A stretch of DNA of 64,000 nucleotides from Byssochlamys sp. IMV 00236 (lineage: Eukaryota; Ascomycota; Eurotiomycetes; Eurotiales; Thermoascaceae). Below, in pieces: positions 11,812 through 23,113 of this stretch; the first letter of the stretch is position 1; each line of letters opens with the position of its first letter. The stretch covers positions 62,001 to 126,000 of the forward strand of contig MSJH02000556.1 in assembly GCA_001931875.2 (NCBI GenBank), written 5' to 3'. The notes under the pieces were generated by a model. The model was not told the DNA's origin. It was given only the letters and a program-made list of their open reading frames with translations, and did no database searches. Made by a program: the position numbers and the translations under genes.

Positions 11812-13218
11812 TCACTGTTTGCCGGCATCATATATCTTGGAGCCGAATTTCCAGACCTGGTCGACTGTCAACGTTGGTCCGCTGAACGGATCCGTTGTAT
11901 CGCTCAGAACAACTAGATCCGCATCTGCTCCGCTCTCTAGAGAGCCCTTGATACCTTCGAGGCCCAGCATGCGTGCCGGCGTCGCAGTAACGGCATTGAT
12001 TGCCTCCGCAGTCGTCGCTCCAGCCCAGCGACGGAAGTTGTTCACACACTCGATCAGGGTAGCAGAGCTACCGGCTATCTTGTCGCTGCCCTCCAGAGTA
12101 AGGCGGGCACCATTCTTGACGATGCGCTCGCCATTCGTCCATTCATAGACTCCGTCCGGGAGACCGCACAGTTTCATGGCATCAGTAACAAGGATCAGAC
12201 CGTCAGGATGCGCGTTCCAAGCGATCTTGATCGTTGTGGGATGCAGGTGAATACCGTCCGCGATAATACCATAGTATGGACGACGACACTCGCTCTGACC
12301 CAACAGACCAAAGATGCCAGGATCGCGGTGGTAGAAGGGCCTCATCGCGTTGAACATATGGGTGACGGTAGTCGCTCCCTCCTTGATCGCCGCAAGAGCC
12401 TGCTCATATGTGGCATCCGAATGTCCGATGGAATAGATGATCCCGCGAGAGACGATCTCACGGATGTTGGACGTCATCTTGGCGACCTCGGGAGCAGCTG
12501 TGATCATCTTGATCGGACTGGGAGCAACGGCAGGGCTAGAGGCATGGCCGATCGACGTCCCCGGCTCGGGAATGTTCTCTTCGCCATAACATTCGATCAC
12601 ATCGATGATTCCCCTTGTTGAAGCCTGCAGAATTCCCTCCTTGTGGCAACCATGTCGGCCCGGAGTCATGAACGGACCCTCAACATGTGCGCCTAGCGAC
12701 TCGGCGCCATCTTCTGCACGTCTGCTAGCTCCCGATGGTCCTAGAGACGGGAGGACCTAGTGATCATTGTTAGTGACGATCCGTTAAGACATGATTTTGG
12801 CTGCGCAGACCTTGCGGTAAACCTCTGGAAGCGAGCTGACCAGCGTGGGCAGGTACGACGTGACACCGGTACGGGCCAAAGCTCTAGTCGCCGCCCGCAA
12901 ACCCTCCTCATATTCGGCGCGAGAGCTCTGTGGAACAGAGAAATCAAATCCATAAGCACCGTTGAGTTGGCTTTCAATCAGGCCTGGCGCAAGGATGCGG
13001 CCACCTAGGTCAATGACCTGGTCGGGCGACAGCTTCAACTCATAGAAGGCTTCCTGGTCCTTGAGAATCTTTCCAGACGTGGAGTCGATCCACAGGTCCT
13101 GCTCGACAAGTTCTTTGCCCTTTGGTATGCGGCAGTTGGTGAACTTGGTGATAAATGGAGCTGGGCCATCGTCAGCGATGGATGGCCTGATGGACGTGGG
13201 GTCACCGATATGGGGCAT
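11812..13218 (-). CDS. N-acetylglucosamine-6-phosphate deacetylase (2 exons)
   Basis: A cytosolic amidohydrolase-fold enzyme that removes acetate from GlcNAc-6-phosphate, giving the substrate of the deaminase at 1.5-2.9 kb. Exon 1 is 13218-12811 and exon 2 is 12756-11812, giving 450 residues. The start chosen is the ATG at 13218, which begins MPHIGDPTS; the frame is open 25 codons further up but without a family match. Metal and catalytic motifs are GAHVEGPF (Glu near 161), IGHSDAT (His near 247), VTHMFNAM (His near 268) and LVTDAM (catalytic Asp). The only oddity is the intron donor, GTCTGC, weaker than the usual GTAAGT, but it gives the family sequence RKVLPSLGPSG exactly. The gene is divergent from the UNC93-like transporter. 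Confidence 0.94.
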
Positions 13219-14747
13219 TGCTGAGATACGGATAGTTAAGTAACGTGCGACTAACGACTTAGTGACGATCAGATCAGCAACAAAGAATCCCAAATTCCAG
13301 ATTACTCATCCAGCAGTGCAGGATGAGAGAAACAAAGAGCAGAAGGACGACAGGTCAGATATTAAGACGAGAAGACTACGAGGGGATATGGTAAACTACT
13401 GCTCTATCTATAAATTCGCAACGAGTGGACCAAGGTTGCGACGTCTTGCAGTTCCAGGTGCTCAAAGGACCCGGTGCATGGAACCGAGACGAATATCCAC
13501 GGCATTCAATGGGAGCAGAACCATCGTTGGATCAGATCAGATCCAACCAAGCTACCCTGGATCGTCACGCAGGAGATCTCCAAAGAGACCGAGAGGAGAC
13601 CGAGATGTGACGTCGGCATCTGGACCCGACCGAAAGTCGAAGAATGCGACCGGATCCAGCATCGAGCATACCTCAGAGCCGGGAAGGGCCGTTGGGATTG
13701 CAGAGTGCAGACACATGGCACGTTGGCTTACCATACAAAGAGGAAGGATCACATCACAGAAAGAACAGGATCTCGATAGTAGTAGTGAATGGTGTGAATG
13801 GGAATAAGTTACTTAGTTACTACTAGATAACTAGTAACTATGGTAAAGAGCTGGATGGTAATCATGATACCGGTATGGTAAGTATCAGCTGGTACCGCGG
13901 GCTGTAACTTACAGACGCCGTCTCTCTGACAGTTTCTCCAGATGCCCCAGACCAAACAAGGCGCCCTAGAGGGAACCAAAGTCCAACAAGCTGCATTCTC
14001 TGGATTAGTTATTCATTATTCCACTTACCCTCTTTCCGGGACCAACAAATAATTAACAACTGACTGGTTGCGGGGTGCCTTATCTGCCCCCGATGTCACC
14101 GTGCGATCCGGGGCGCAACCCTTTTATCTCACTGCCAACAAGCGCCGACTGACTGGCTGTGTCTCTCGTCTGCACGCCGTCGCGAGGCCAGCTGGTCCAT
14201 CATCCCGTCGATAACGACAGCGCCGCTGGCTGGAAATTCAGTTTGCGCTTCGTGACATCGCCGACGCCTCGTGCGACCTGCTGTCACTGTGGCTCCTGTC
14301 ACCCTGGCTGTGTTCTCAAAGCTAACCTCCACCTTTTCTCCTCTTCTCGATTTCACGCAACATCAAATCTCTTCTGTTCGTTACTCCAGTCTGCTCCAGT
14401 CTGACATAAGTACGACGACGGAGAGATAAGAGATCTGAACCGGTGGAGCCCATCCGATCGCGCATTGGAGTCCCTAATCTATCCCTATCTCACCTATTAA
14501 TAAATACTTGATAATATCAATAATAATAATCGCAAAGCTTCAAAAGGAGCTGGTGAGTACAAGTGCCTCTCCATCGCAGTGTCCCTTTCTTTGCCATCTT
14601 TTGCCTTGGGATACACCGATCTCTCTTCGAGATTCAGAGTGTTGTCGGATCTTACTGTGATCGGTTATCCTTTTCGTCTGAAGTTGAAGCTCACGGCCTG
14701 TATCAGACAGATCACCGTAACACAGGCAAGCGCAAATATCCAGCTCG
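13219..14747. promoter_or_regulatory. Divergent promoter region between deacetylase and UNC93-like gene
   Basis: 1.5 kb between two divergently transcribed starts. A long open frame at 13262-13807 is composed of unrelated residues and lies directly upstream of the deacetylase, so I treat it as chance. TAGTTACTAGT-type repeats occur near 13809-13838, and the stretch before 14748 has the pyrimidine-rich look of a 5' leader. Confidence 0.5.
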
Positions 14748-16453
14748 ATGAGTCTCCCAGCTTCGGCGGACACGACTGAGAAGGTGGCCGCGACTTCCAA
14801 CGGCGTCGATGTGGAGGATCCCAACCATGATGCAGCCGTCGTCGGTCCGTCATGGATGTACAAGCCATTGAAGATCGGACGGTGGACGCTGCCATGGTTC
14901 GCCTCGCCGGAGACTCAGCTCCTTCTTGTGTCCTTCGTGTGTTTCCTATGTCCGGGCATGTTCAATGCGGTCAATGGGTTGGGCGGAGCAGGTCAACTCC
15001 GCACGAACGACGTTAGTGACTCCAACACCGCCTTATACAGTACTTTCGCCGTGGTTGGTTTCTTCGCTGGTTCGATCGCAAACCGCATTGGCTTGAAGTT
15101 GACGCTTTCATTTGGTGGTTTTGGATACTTCCTCTATGTGGCTTCGCTGCTCTCCTATAACCACAACCAGAATGTCGGTTTCCTCGTCTTCGCTGGTGCG
15201 TTGCTGGGTGTTTGTGCCGGTTTGTTGTGGTGTGCACAAGGGGCCGTGATGATGAGCTATCCTCTAGAGAAGGACAAGGGCAAGTTCATTGCCGTCTTCT
15301 GGGTCATTTTCAACCTAGGTGGTGTCATTGGCAGTTTGGTGAGTCTGACACGGCAGAGGCGTCAACGCAAGATTCGGGCACTGACATAAATTAGGTACCC
15401 TTGGCACAGAACTTGCATTCGACCGCTGGGACGGTGAATGATGGCACATATATCGCATTCTTGGTTCTCATGGCAGTTGGATTCGTGCTCGCCTGGGGTC
15501 TGTCGGATTCCAAGTACATCATGCGCAAGGATCATACCCGAGTCATTGTGATGAAGCACCCTACATGGATGTCCGAGATTAAGGGTCTACTGGAGACTCT
15601 AAAGACGGACTACTATATCGTCCTTCTCTTTCCCATGTTTCTTTCCAGTAACTGGTTCACCGCATACCAGTTCAACAGCGTTAATGGCGCTTACTTCGAC
15701 ATTCGAACTCGCGCGCTCAATTCGTGTCTCTATTGGGTCAGCCAGATGATTGGTGCCTTTGTTATGGGCCAGCTACTCGACTTGCCTTTCTTGTCACGGA
15801 CTCTCCGTGCCAAACTGAACCTAGTCATCCTTTTCTGCCTGACCATGGGCATCTGGGGTGGAGGCTACGCCTTTCAGAAGACGTACACGCGCTCTTCGCT
15901 CCCCACCCAAGCTGATCTTCCGAAGGACTTCGCCGACCGTGGCTATGTTGGCCCCATGTTTCTCTACATGTTCTATGGCTTCTATGACGCTGCCTTCCAG
16001 ACTTGCACTTATTGGTGAGTCTCATTGAAAGTATAGTTTCTGTATCTTCTACTGACGATGGCCTAGGTACATGGGAGCCCTCACAAACAACAGCCGAAAG
16101 CTAGCAAACTTTGCCGGTTTCTACAAGGGCATCCAGTCGGCGGGTGCCGCGATTACCTGGCGGTAAGAGCTATCAAGACATCGAAATCCGCAGCTCTCGT
16201 AGCTAATTATCATCACAGTATGGACGCCATGGGCACCTCTTTCATTCGAGAGTTCGCTGCTTCCTGGGGTCTTCTGGCGGGCAGTATCCTCATTGCGTCC
16301 CCAGTAGTCTTCTTCAAGATCAAAGAATCTATCGATATTGTGGATGATGTGAAGTTTTCGGATGAGAACGTCACAGAAGTCGCCCCTGATGCTTTGACAG
16401 GGACCGAGCTGTCAGGCACAACGAAAGAGAACAAAAATGAGGCCGTCGCTTAA
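14748..16453 (+). CDS. UNC93-like (DUF895) membrane transporter (4 exons)
   Basis: A polytopic membrane protein of the UNC93/MFS superfamily. Exons are 14748-15338, 15395-16014, 16067-16162 and 16219-16453, giving 513 residues. Typical family stretches are FVCFLCPGMFNAVNGLGG in the first membrane segment, STFAVVGFFAGSIANRIG in the second, and GFYKGIQSAGAA in the last third. About eleven or twelve hydrophobic helices can be seen, with a hydrophilic N-terminus of about 50 residues and an acidic C-terminal tail. Substrates of fungal UNC93-like proteins are not established. Being head-to-head with GlcNAc-6-P deacetylase makes a role in uptake or sensing of amino sugar a reasonable guess, but this is inference from position only; the known fungal GlcNAc permeases (Ngt1) belong to another MFS branch. 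Confidence 0.88.
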
Positions 16454-17131
16454 TTTTGTGTCTTTTCTGCCTTGGTTGGAACAATGTCGTTGTGAGCGGG
16501 GGCAAGACGATCTCAGTTGATTGTTCGAATGACGCCATGACCGCGGTATGCGTAGTCGATCCCTAATGGACCGGAACAGGAGGCCCCTATACCCATGTTG
16601 ATGTTATTTTAATATTATGTGTTCATAATTCTCCCACTCGGAGCACTCACTTCTTTGTCCCCTTCATTCCTTAGCATTTCGGTGGTTTCTGAGCGTTGAA
16701 ATTATCATTGCGCGAAAACATCCATGACTACGGATATCAGCTTTGTTGCCTTGGTTTATCACCGTTTGTCGGGTATATCACCAAGTCGACATGTTTTGTG
16801 TACTGACATAAATTGATGTCTTCCACCTGTTGGGATATCTCGACGTCCCTTGGCCAGGCTTTTTCAGACCAATGCCGTCTAACTAAACCTAAGAAGAATA
16901 CTAGAACCACACGTAGTGCAACTACACTCGTTTATATTCACGGAGTCTTTGTGAGAAGCAAAGGTAACTATTATATGTACGAATCAACAGCCTCTTGCGG
17001 GGTTGGTGGTACGTGCCGAAACGAATACGACGGGATATAGTTAGCTGAATGCTAACCAAAGAGAATATATACAGGAATGAATGAGACCAAGATGCCCAGG
17101 ACGGCAGAATGAGATCCGTCATCCATGTTCC
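16454..17131. other. Convergent intergenic region
   Basis: 3' regions of the UNC93-like gene and the carboxypeptidase. No gene or repeat of note. Confidence 0.6.
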
Positions 17132-19163
17132 TTAAGCGGGATAATTAGGCATCTGACCCGCACCGACTCCAACCGTAGCATTGGGCGCGATCGTCGGTAG
17201 AGGGACGTAGGACTCCGTATGTGTAGCCTTCGCAGTGCCATTGGTCTTATACTCTGGCCAGATCTTGGTATCGCCCTTAGCGATATCCCAACCGTAGACG
17301 GTACGGTTAAACAGCTGCAGAGCAGCAATGGGCTGATAATACGGCACCTCATGCCCGGACTCATAGACACGAGTAAAGGAGAAGTTACCGTACTCGCGAG
17401 TCTCGCCATACTCGACCCCGTTAACAGTCATGGGGACGTAGCCTGCAGCGCGGAATTCCGCTGCGGTGGAGTGGTTGGCTGCTAGGGAGACGGCCTCTCC
17501 GCCGAACCAGTTGCAGATGTAATCGGCGTCGCCGTAGATGAGGGAGACGCGGACGGGCAGAGCGAGGATTTCCTCGAGGTCGTCTAGGAAGTTGGGCCAG
17601 ACGAAGTCACCGGTTTGTTGGAATGCGAAGTAGACTTCGTCGTTGGAAGAGGTGTAGTTGATGTCTACGCCGATGGCGTTCATGACGTAGTCTTGGGTTA
17701 CGTATTGTTCGTAGAAGCTGGGGGGAGTTGGGTCCTGAGAGATTTCTGTTAGTTTTTTTTTTTTTNNNNNNNNNNNNNNNNNNNNATGTCATCATCAACT
17801 TACAGCACTAGGGTGGCGGATATCGTAGGTGCCCCGACCACTAAATACATAGTATGGTCCTTCAACATTGTCTCGACACATGTTGGTAGCTTCCGTGCAA
17901 AGGGCATAGTCACTCAGGGAAGTCCGGTTCGTCTGCTTGCACAGACTAACCTGGTCCTGACATCCATTGGGCATGGTATTGGCGAATTTCATATAATTGT
18001 ACACAGTCTCGTTGACCTTTCAATTTTCCATGTCAGATTCAATCCCTTCTGTAGAAGAGCTGGAAAATTTCACTCGAAACTTACAGCTTCGATGCCATAC
18101 GTGTTGTTCCGGGCAAATTCGGGATAATAGTTCGCCTGGATGGCTTCGTCGATGATACCGTTCATGATACCTAGCGTGTTGAATTCCAGTTGGACGCCTT
18201 GGGATTCTCCCTTTGCGATCTTCTCATTCTGCTCGTGGAAATGATTGAAGAAGGCAGGTCCGTAGTGACCGCCGTAGCTTTCCGTCCATAGGTTGAAGCT
18301 CTTGGATTTCACTTCTGAATCTAGCTGCGGCAGAGCGGAGTAGAATCCCTGGAGAGCCTCCCATGCAGCTACGGCGGCGAGGTTGGTCGTGTCTATTATT
18401 AGGGCATCAGTAATCATGCATTGAACGTGAATATGCAGAGCAACATACCGATCAGAGTCGCGTTGATCACTGGGTATCTACCCTGAACGCCAGCGAAGGA
18501 TGGATCCTCATATTCGCCAGTGAGAGGATTCAGCGACCCGGGTTCTTTCTCAGCGTAGGAGAATCCTATCGGACGCGTTAGCCGCGCACTTCATCAACTG
18601 GGGGGATCTAATGGGTTTCTATGTATGTACTGTACATACCGACACCAAGAGGCTGGGACAGGAACAACAGGTTGGACACTTCGTTCCACGAGTACGGGTT
18701 GAGGTAGCTATCGTAGCTAGCATTGACGTGACACGGTCCAAGTTCTGATCTTCTGTCAGCTCGTGTCCAGACATAGCTTAACTATCTTCCTAGCCAGCGC
18801 TTATTTATTATTATTATTATTATTACCTTCAAAAAGCCCAATCAACGAGTCACTGCCCGGACCACCATTCAGCCATAGCGTAATTGGAGCATTAGCAGGA
18901 TCATGGCGCGATTCGAAGAACCAGAAGAACGTGTGCGAATCCGGCGCGAGATCGATGTATCCCGAGTAGGAGTTGACACCGGGCGTGGTCTCGCAGACTC
19001 CCTCCTTGCCAGGTTCCTTATACCGGATCGTGACATTATTTGGAGACGTGATGGTCTTCACGCCGGTCGGCTCATTCGGCAGCTGACGCTTGATCGCATC
19101 GATGTTCGCCGCATTGCCAATTGCCGCCGCCAATGGCAATAGCAATACTCCGTAGCCCAACAT
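17132..19163 (-). CDS. Secreted serine carboxypeptidase, family S10 (6 exons)
   Basis: A serine carboxypeptidase that removes C-terminal residues from peptides, secreted or vacuolar. Exons are 19163-18827, 18744-18640, 18565-18449, 18392-18085, 18016-17804 and 17734-17132, giving 560 residues. The N-terminus is a hydrophobic signal peptide ([18 protein letters not shown]). [13 protein letters not shown] forms the oxyanion region, [14 protein letters not shown] holds the nucleophile (Ser near 225), [11 protein letters not shown] the catalytic Asp (near 431) and [12 protein letters not shown] the His (near 488). Several N-glycosylation sequons (for example NNVT, NETV, NFSF) fit a secreted protein. 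Intron 5 contains a homopolymer T run and 20 Ns, an assembly gap that does not touch an exon. Acceptor of intron 4 is a weak AAAG. Catalytic residues are complete. Confidence 0.93.
17766..17785. other. Assembly gap (20 N)
   Basis: Twenty Ns follow a run of at least 15 T on the plus strand, inside intron 5 of the carboxypeptidase. The length is probably a placeholder, and the true intron length is unknown. Confidence 0.98.
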
Positions 19164-20611
19164 GTTGTTGTTAATTAATTAATTAATTAACAGTTGAGGC
19201 AACGAAGAAGAGCCGCGAAGGGCAAGGCCTGGAAGCAAGGGATGAGAGGTTGTAAGTAAACAACGCGATAAATCCGCCTGCTCCACGAAGACAACTTCGC
19301 GAAGTGTCCCTTGGAAGGAAGATAGGAGCAGATAGCGGCTCTTGTTATAGCAGATTAATTACATGCACTCGATCGTCATTACTCTTGGCTATCACGCCGA
19401 TTGCGAGCCGTTTCTTTTGCGGATCACTACTTAAGTACAGTAAAGACCCACTGGTGCAGGGAGTGAGCATTATTGCATTGTGGTATGCATCTGTACTAGT
19501 TAGTTAGTTACCACAGCTCTCTCTACTTTGGATTGATCGATTGCAATTGAAGATTATTTACTTACCCACCGATGGAAACCAATCACATCTTGAGGAGATC
19601 ACCGCACGGTACACAATCAGACCGCCTCTCTGCATCAATGTGATAGTTACCGGTCCCGATAGATAAGCAGAAAAAGCAGAACGACAAGACCGGAAGGTGA
19701 AACAAAACCTGCCTGCGCGGGGTTCTTTTTCCTCAGGGGGGATCAGCGCCGCCGCGGCGAAACGAAGCCAGCCGGCGCGTGGCTTGGGGAGATCCAACGT
19801 AGCATTGCATCGGACTCCGGAGAAAGAAATTTCGAAGAGAAAAAAAAAGACCATATCTAGACTAACCGGCCCCTCAATAACTACTGTATCTATCCTAGGG
19901 TAGTACGGAGTACTCCGTAGACACGCCACTTCTCAGCTGTGGTTATCTATTTAGTTTATCTGATTCTGATCTGTGCATATGTACGTGCGCTGCATCGATA
20001 TTTCAGTCGTGCAAACAAGGCCGTGATAACACGAAGAATGCGCTGCTTCAGACCAGTTCAAAATCAGCGATACCACGAGACGGCCAGACGAGTTTGGTGT
20101 CGTTCCCTGGTTCTCCTAGAGATTCTAGATTTGATCTTGCTATTCTTATTTCCTGGAGTTGGCGCTTGAATTGGATCGGTTCCGACTACGATGACTTCAA
20201 GTGCATGTTGTGCTAGCGCCTTGCCGAACGCGTTAAAACATAAGTGGTAGGTAGAGTACTTAGACAGTATGGTTTTTTTTTTTTTTTGCATCCTTTATCA
20301 TCATCTACTGGGTGGCTGCTCACTCTGATGTAGATAATCCCATTATCATGTTATTCTTCTCCCTCACCAATGGGTTTCAAAGAATTGACTGTACCATAAG
20401 CTCTATAAGTAAATCACTAGCTGGGTTGACTCCGCATTCGGGGCCGGCGTGATGAAGAAATTCAGTAACCGCGAGCTGAACGACTCATAAATAATAATCT
20501 CTAACTATTCAACCATCAAGCCAACTCCCTCATCAAATATACAATATCCAACCCATAGGAGAAAAAAGTCTTTCTTTCTTACCTCACCATACAGTATTTC
20601 CATCATTCACC
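19164..20611. promoter_or_regulatory. Divergent promoter region, carboxypeptidase and GST-like gene
   Basis: Holds promoters of both flanking genes. A TTAA/TTAATTAA tandem run lies at 19172-19191, only about ten bases before the carboxypeptidase ATG. A 16-base perfect palindrome, TACGGAGTACTCCGTA, lies at 19904-19919. A homopolymer T run of about 15 occurs near 20273-20287. No gene is seen. Confidence 0.55.
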
Positions 20612-21439
20612 ATGTCGACGACCAGCCCTCTCATCTTCTACGACATCGCCATGAAGGCCCCCGTGGAGAAAAACTGCTGCTCTCCAAACCCGTGGAAAAC
20701 CCGACTGGCACTCAATTTCAAAAATCTCCCATACTCGACCTCATGGGTAGCTTTGCCCGATATCGGGAAAGTCCGCAGCAATCTCAACGTACCAGCCTGT
20801 CGCAAATTCGCCGATGGCACAGACTTCTTCACCTTACCTATCATCGAGGATCGCACCACTGGTTCCTTGGTCGGCGACTCCTTCGATATCGCAGTCTACT
20901 TACAGAACACGTATCCGGACTCGGGCGCGGGCGATCTTTTCCCGCCTCAAAAGCTCGAGTTCGTCCTGCCGGAGGGTCCTGCATTACTTGTACCGCTTAC
21001 AGAGTGTCGCGAAAGTGGGTTTCCAGAATTTGCCAAGTTCAATGTGAATGTCGACGCGGCTTTTACTGCACATGTACAGCTTGGGGTGCAGGGTCTTCCG
21101 TTCGATCCAGCTACTGCCGAGATCAGTAAGGCGGAATTCGTCCGGCGCGCGGGTCTCACGTCCTGGGACGATTTTGCGTTGGTTGGCGAGGCGCGAGAGA
21201 AGACGAAAGAGTCGTTCCGGAATACGTTGGGTGGTCTGGCTGAGCTGTTCTCAAGGGATACTAGTGGGCCCTTTCTACTCGGAACAAGGGCTAGTTATGC
21301 GGACTTGATTGTCGGTGGGTGGCTGCGGATGATGAGCGTGACTCTACCGGAGAGTGAATGGGAGGAGTTGAGAAGTTGGCATGGAGGTCTTTTTGGGCGA
21401 TTGTATGATGCGTTACAGGTATATGCAGAAGTGAAATAA
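20612..21439 (+). CDS. Glutathione S-transferase-like protein (single exon)
   Basis: An intronless 275-residue protein with a thioredoxin-fold GST N-terminal domain (about 8-95) and a helical C-terminal domain. The N-terminus contains NCCSPNPWKTRLALNFKNL, where fungal GST-like proteins place the catalytic or glutathione-contact turn. LPIIEDRTTGSLVGDSFDIA is the canonical cis-Pro and Glu/Asp-Ser glutathione-binding segment (Pro near 76, Asp-Ser near 88-89). The C-terminal part includes FLLGTRASYADLIVGGWL, with the N-capping-type Ser/Asp motif of the GST fold. It resembles the fungal group that contains UstS-like proteins and bacterial beta-etherase-type GSTs, often found in secondary-metabolite or detoxification contexts. 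No biosynthetic partner is next to it. Substrate unknown. Confidence 0.85.
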   Translation: MSTTSPLIFYDIAMKAPVEKNCCSPNPWKTRLALNFKNLPYSTSWVALPDIGKVRSNLNVPACRKFADGTDFFTLPIIEDRTTGSLVGDSFDIAVYLQNTYPDSGAGDLFPPQKLEFVLPEGPALLVPLTECRESGFPEFAKFNVNVDAAFTAHVQLGVQGLPFDPATAEISKAEFVRRAGLTSWDDFALVGEAREKTKESFRNTLGGLAELFSRDTSGPFLLGTRASYADLIVGGWLRMMSVTLPESEWEELRSWHGGLFGRLYDALQVYAEVK

Positions 21440-23113
21440 GGTATGGGGTCAAACTCGGTTGGGAGCATCCTTCTTCCTTATTATATGGTCGAAATGCAAA
21501 GTGACGACTTTTGCTTTGATAGATTTCCGAGTGAATATCCTTAGGAACAATCAGATTAGATCACTCAATACGCAAATACCCCAGACAAGGTATATTTTCC
21601 CTGTCCAGTGGACCATGCAGTTAGCTCCGAAGAATGATGAGCACCCTCGCAATCATGCACAGTCTGCATCTGATAAGCTTGTATATTATAGCAACAAAAA
21701 TCAGCCAGTGAGGTAACAACAATGTCAGTATCGCATTCACTCGGGAAGGTTGGTCTATGGACTCTGATGGCGGAAATATATAGATTACGAGGAACCAGCA
21801 TGTATGGTACTTTGAAGACCATAAACAACTGAACAATGACATAGGAAGAACAGACATTATTATTACACAGGAACTCAATGCCGCTAAGCGGTTCCGGAGA
21901 TACTTAGAGTGAGGTCTGGTCTAGACCACCCCCTGCAGAAACCTATCGATGCAACTAGAGTCGCAGAGAGGTTTGTGAGCGAATTAAAAAAGGCCAGAAC
22001 AATAATATTTTTCTTCGTTGTCATAATCTGAATATTCTCGCCAACAATGCTCTTAGATGGCGCGTAATAGTGACATTTTTAACTAACTAACTTGCACGTG
22101 AGTCTATATATACTTCGTCCCAGCGGCATTACGGCCGAATCCAAGGTCCACAACGTAAATTGTATTACCTTTCAGAATCCCGAATTGACTCTCAGAGGTC
22201 GAAAGTGAGCTGTGCTAATGGTGCGGTCAACGTCGTAGTGAATCGCATGCAACGTTGCTAACAGCCCTCGTTCAATGAGTTGATATGAATATCCCGAATT
22301 CTCAATTCCATGTCTAATTCCTAATCAATCCCTTGGATGTAAAGCTTAATATACCTCTCTATTTCATCATATTGGAATCTAATCCCAAGATATAACTATT
22401 ATAACCATGACGCAACATATCTATCCTCAGTCGAGCTCGCCAAGAAATAAATCCACATAGTTAAGTATGTACCATGGCCAGTCGTGGTCTACGACAGTAT
22501 CGGTCCGTCCGGAGGTGTAAGAGTTGACTCCGGTGTATGATGGTCGAATCGATGTCATCTATTCTGTTCTGCAGTCTCGATAAGAAATAGAAAGACTTCG
22601 GGAAGTTACTGGAAGTGATTGCTGGAAACCGACAGAAGCCGAGTGTTTATGGTCTTGGATGGTAACTATTCATTGTTCGACAACGGTGCGGTACTGCTCC
22701 ATTCTCAGTTCTATCTGCGGAAATACTCTGACCCAATTAATGGTATTTCATAGTTAGGTAGCGGTATTGAATAAATTCTTCATCTACTAAGCTCTTACAT
22801 ATATTCCAAAAGACAAGAACTGTCATACTACGAGTCATGAAGAATTCGTCATGGGTCTTTTTGATTATCGTATTTGCACAAAAGGACCGACACTGGATTA
22901 TGCCAGCTAATAGAAATGTAGCCTTACGCGATTGTAGCCAAATAGGGTGTTATACGTTGAAGTTGCACGATTCTCCCGTTTGTGTATGCTCCCGCTTCGG
23001 GTATCGAATGCGGCTGGCTGATGCATTGTAGTAAATCTATTAGTGTATTATTAACTGTCTAAATGTGTCGAAAATAATCTAGCGCCCGGCGCCTTAAATC
23101 TGGAGCTTCCCAG
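21440..23113. other. Convergent intergenic region, no gene recognised
   Basis: 1.7 kb of AT-rich sequence between two gene 3' ends. The open frames present are short and featureless, and I see no repeat or RNA gene. Confidence 0.5.

Noticed and set aside
13262..13807. 181-codon open frame in the divergent promoter
   Set aside because: No recognisable motif, basic and low-complexity, in the shared promoter of two genes; nested frames in the same stretch are equally open.
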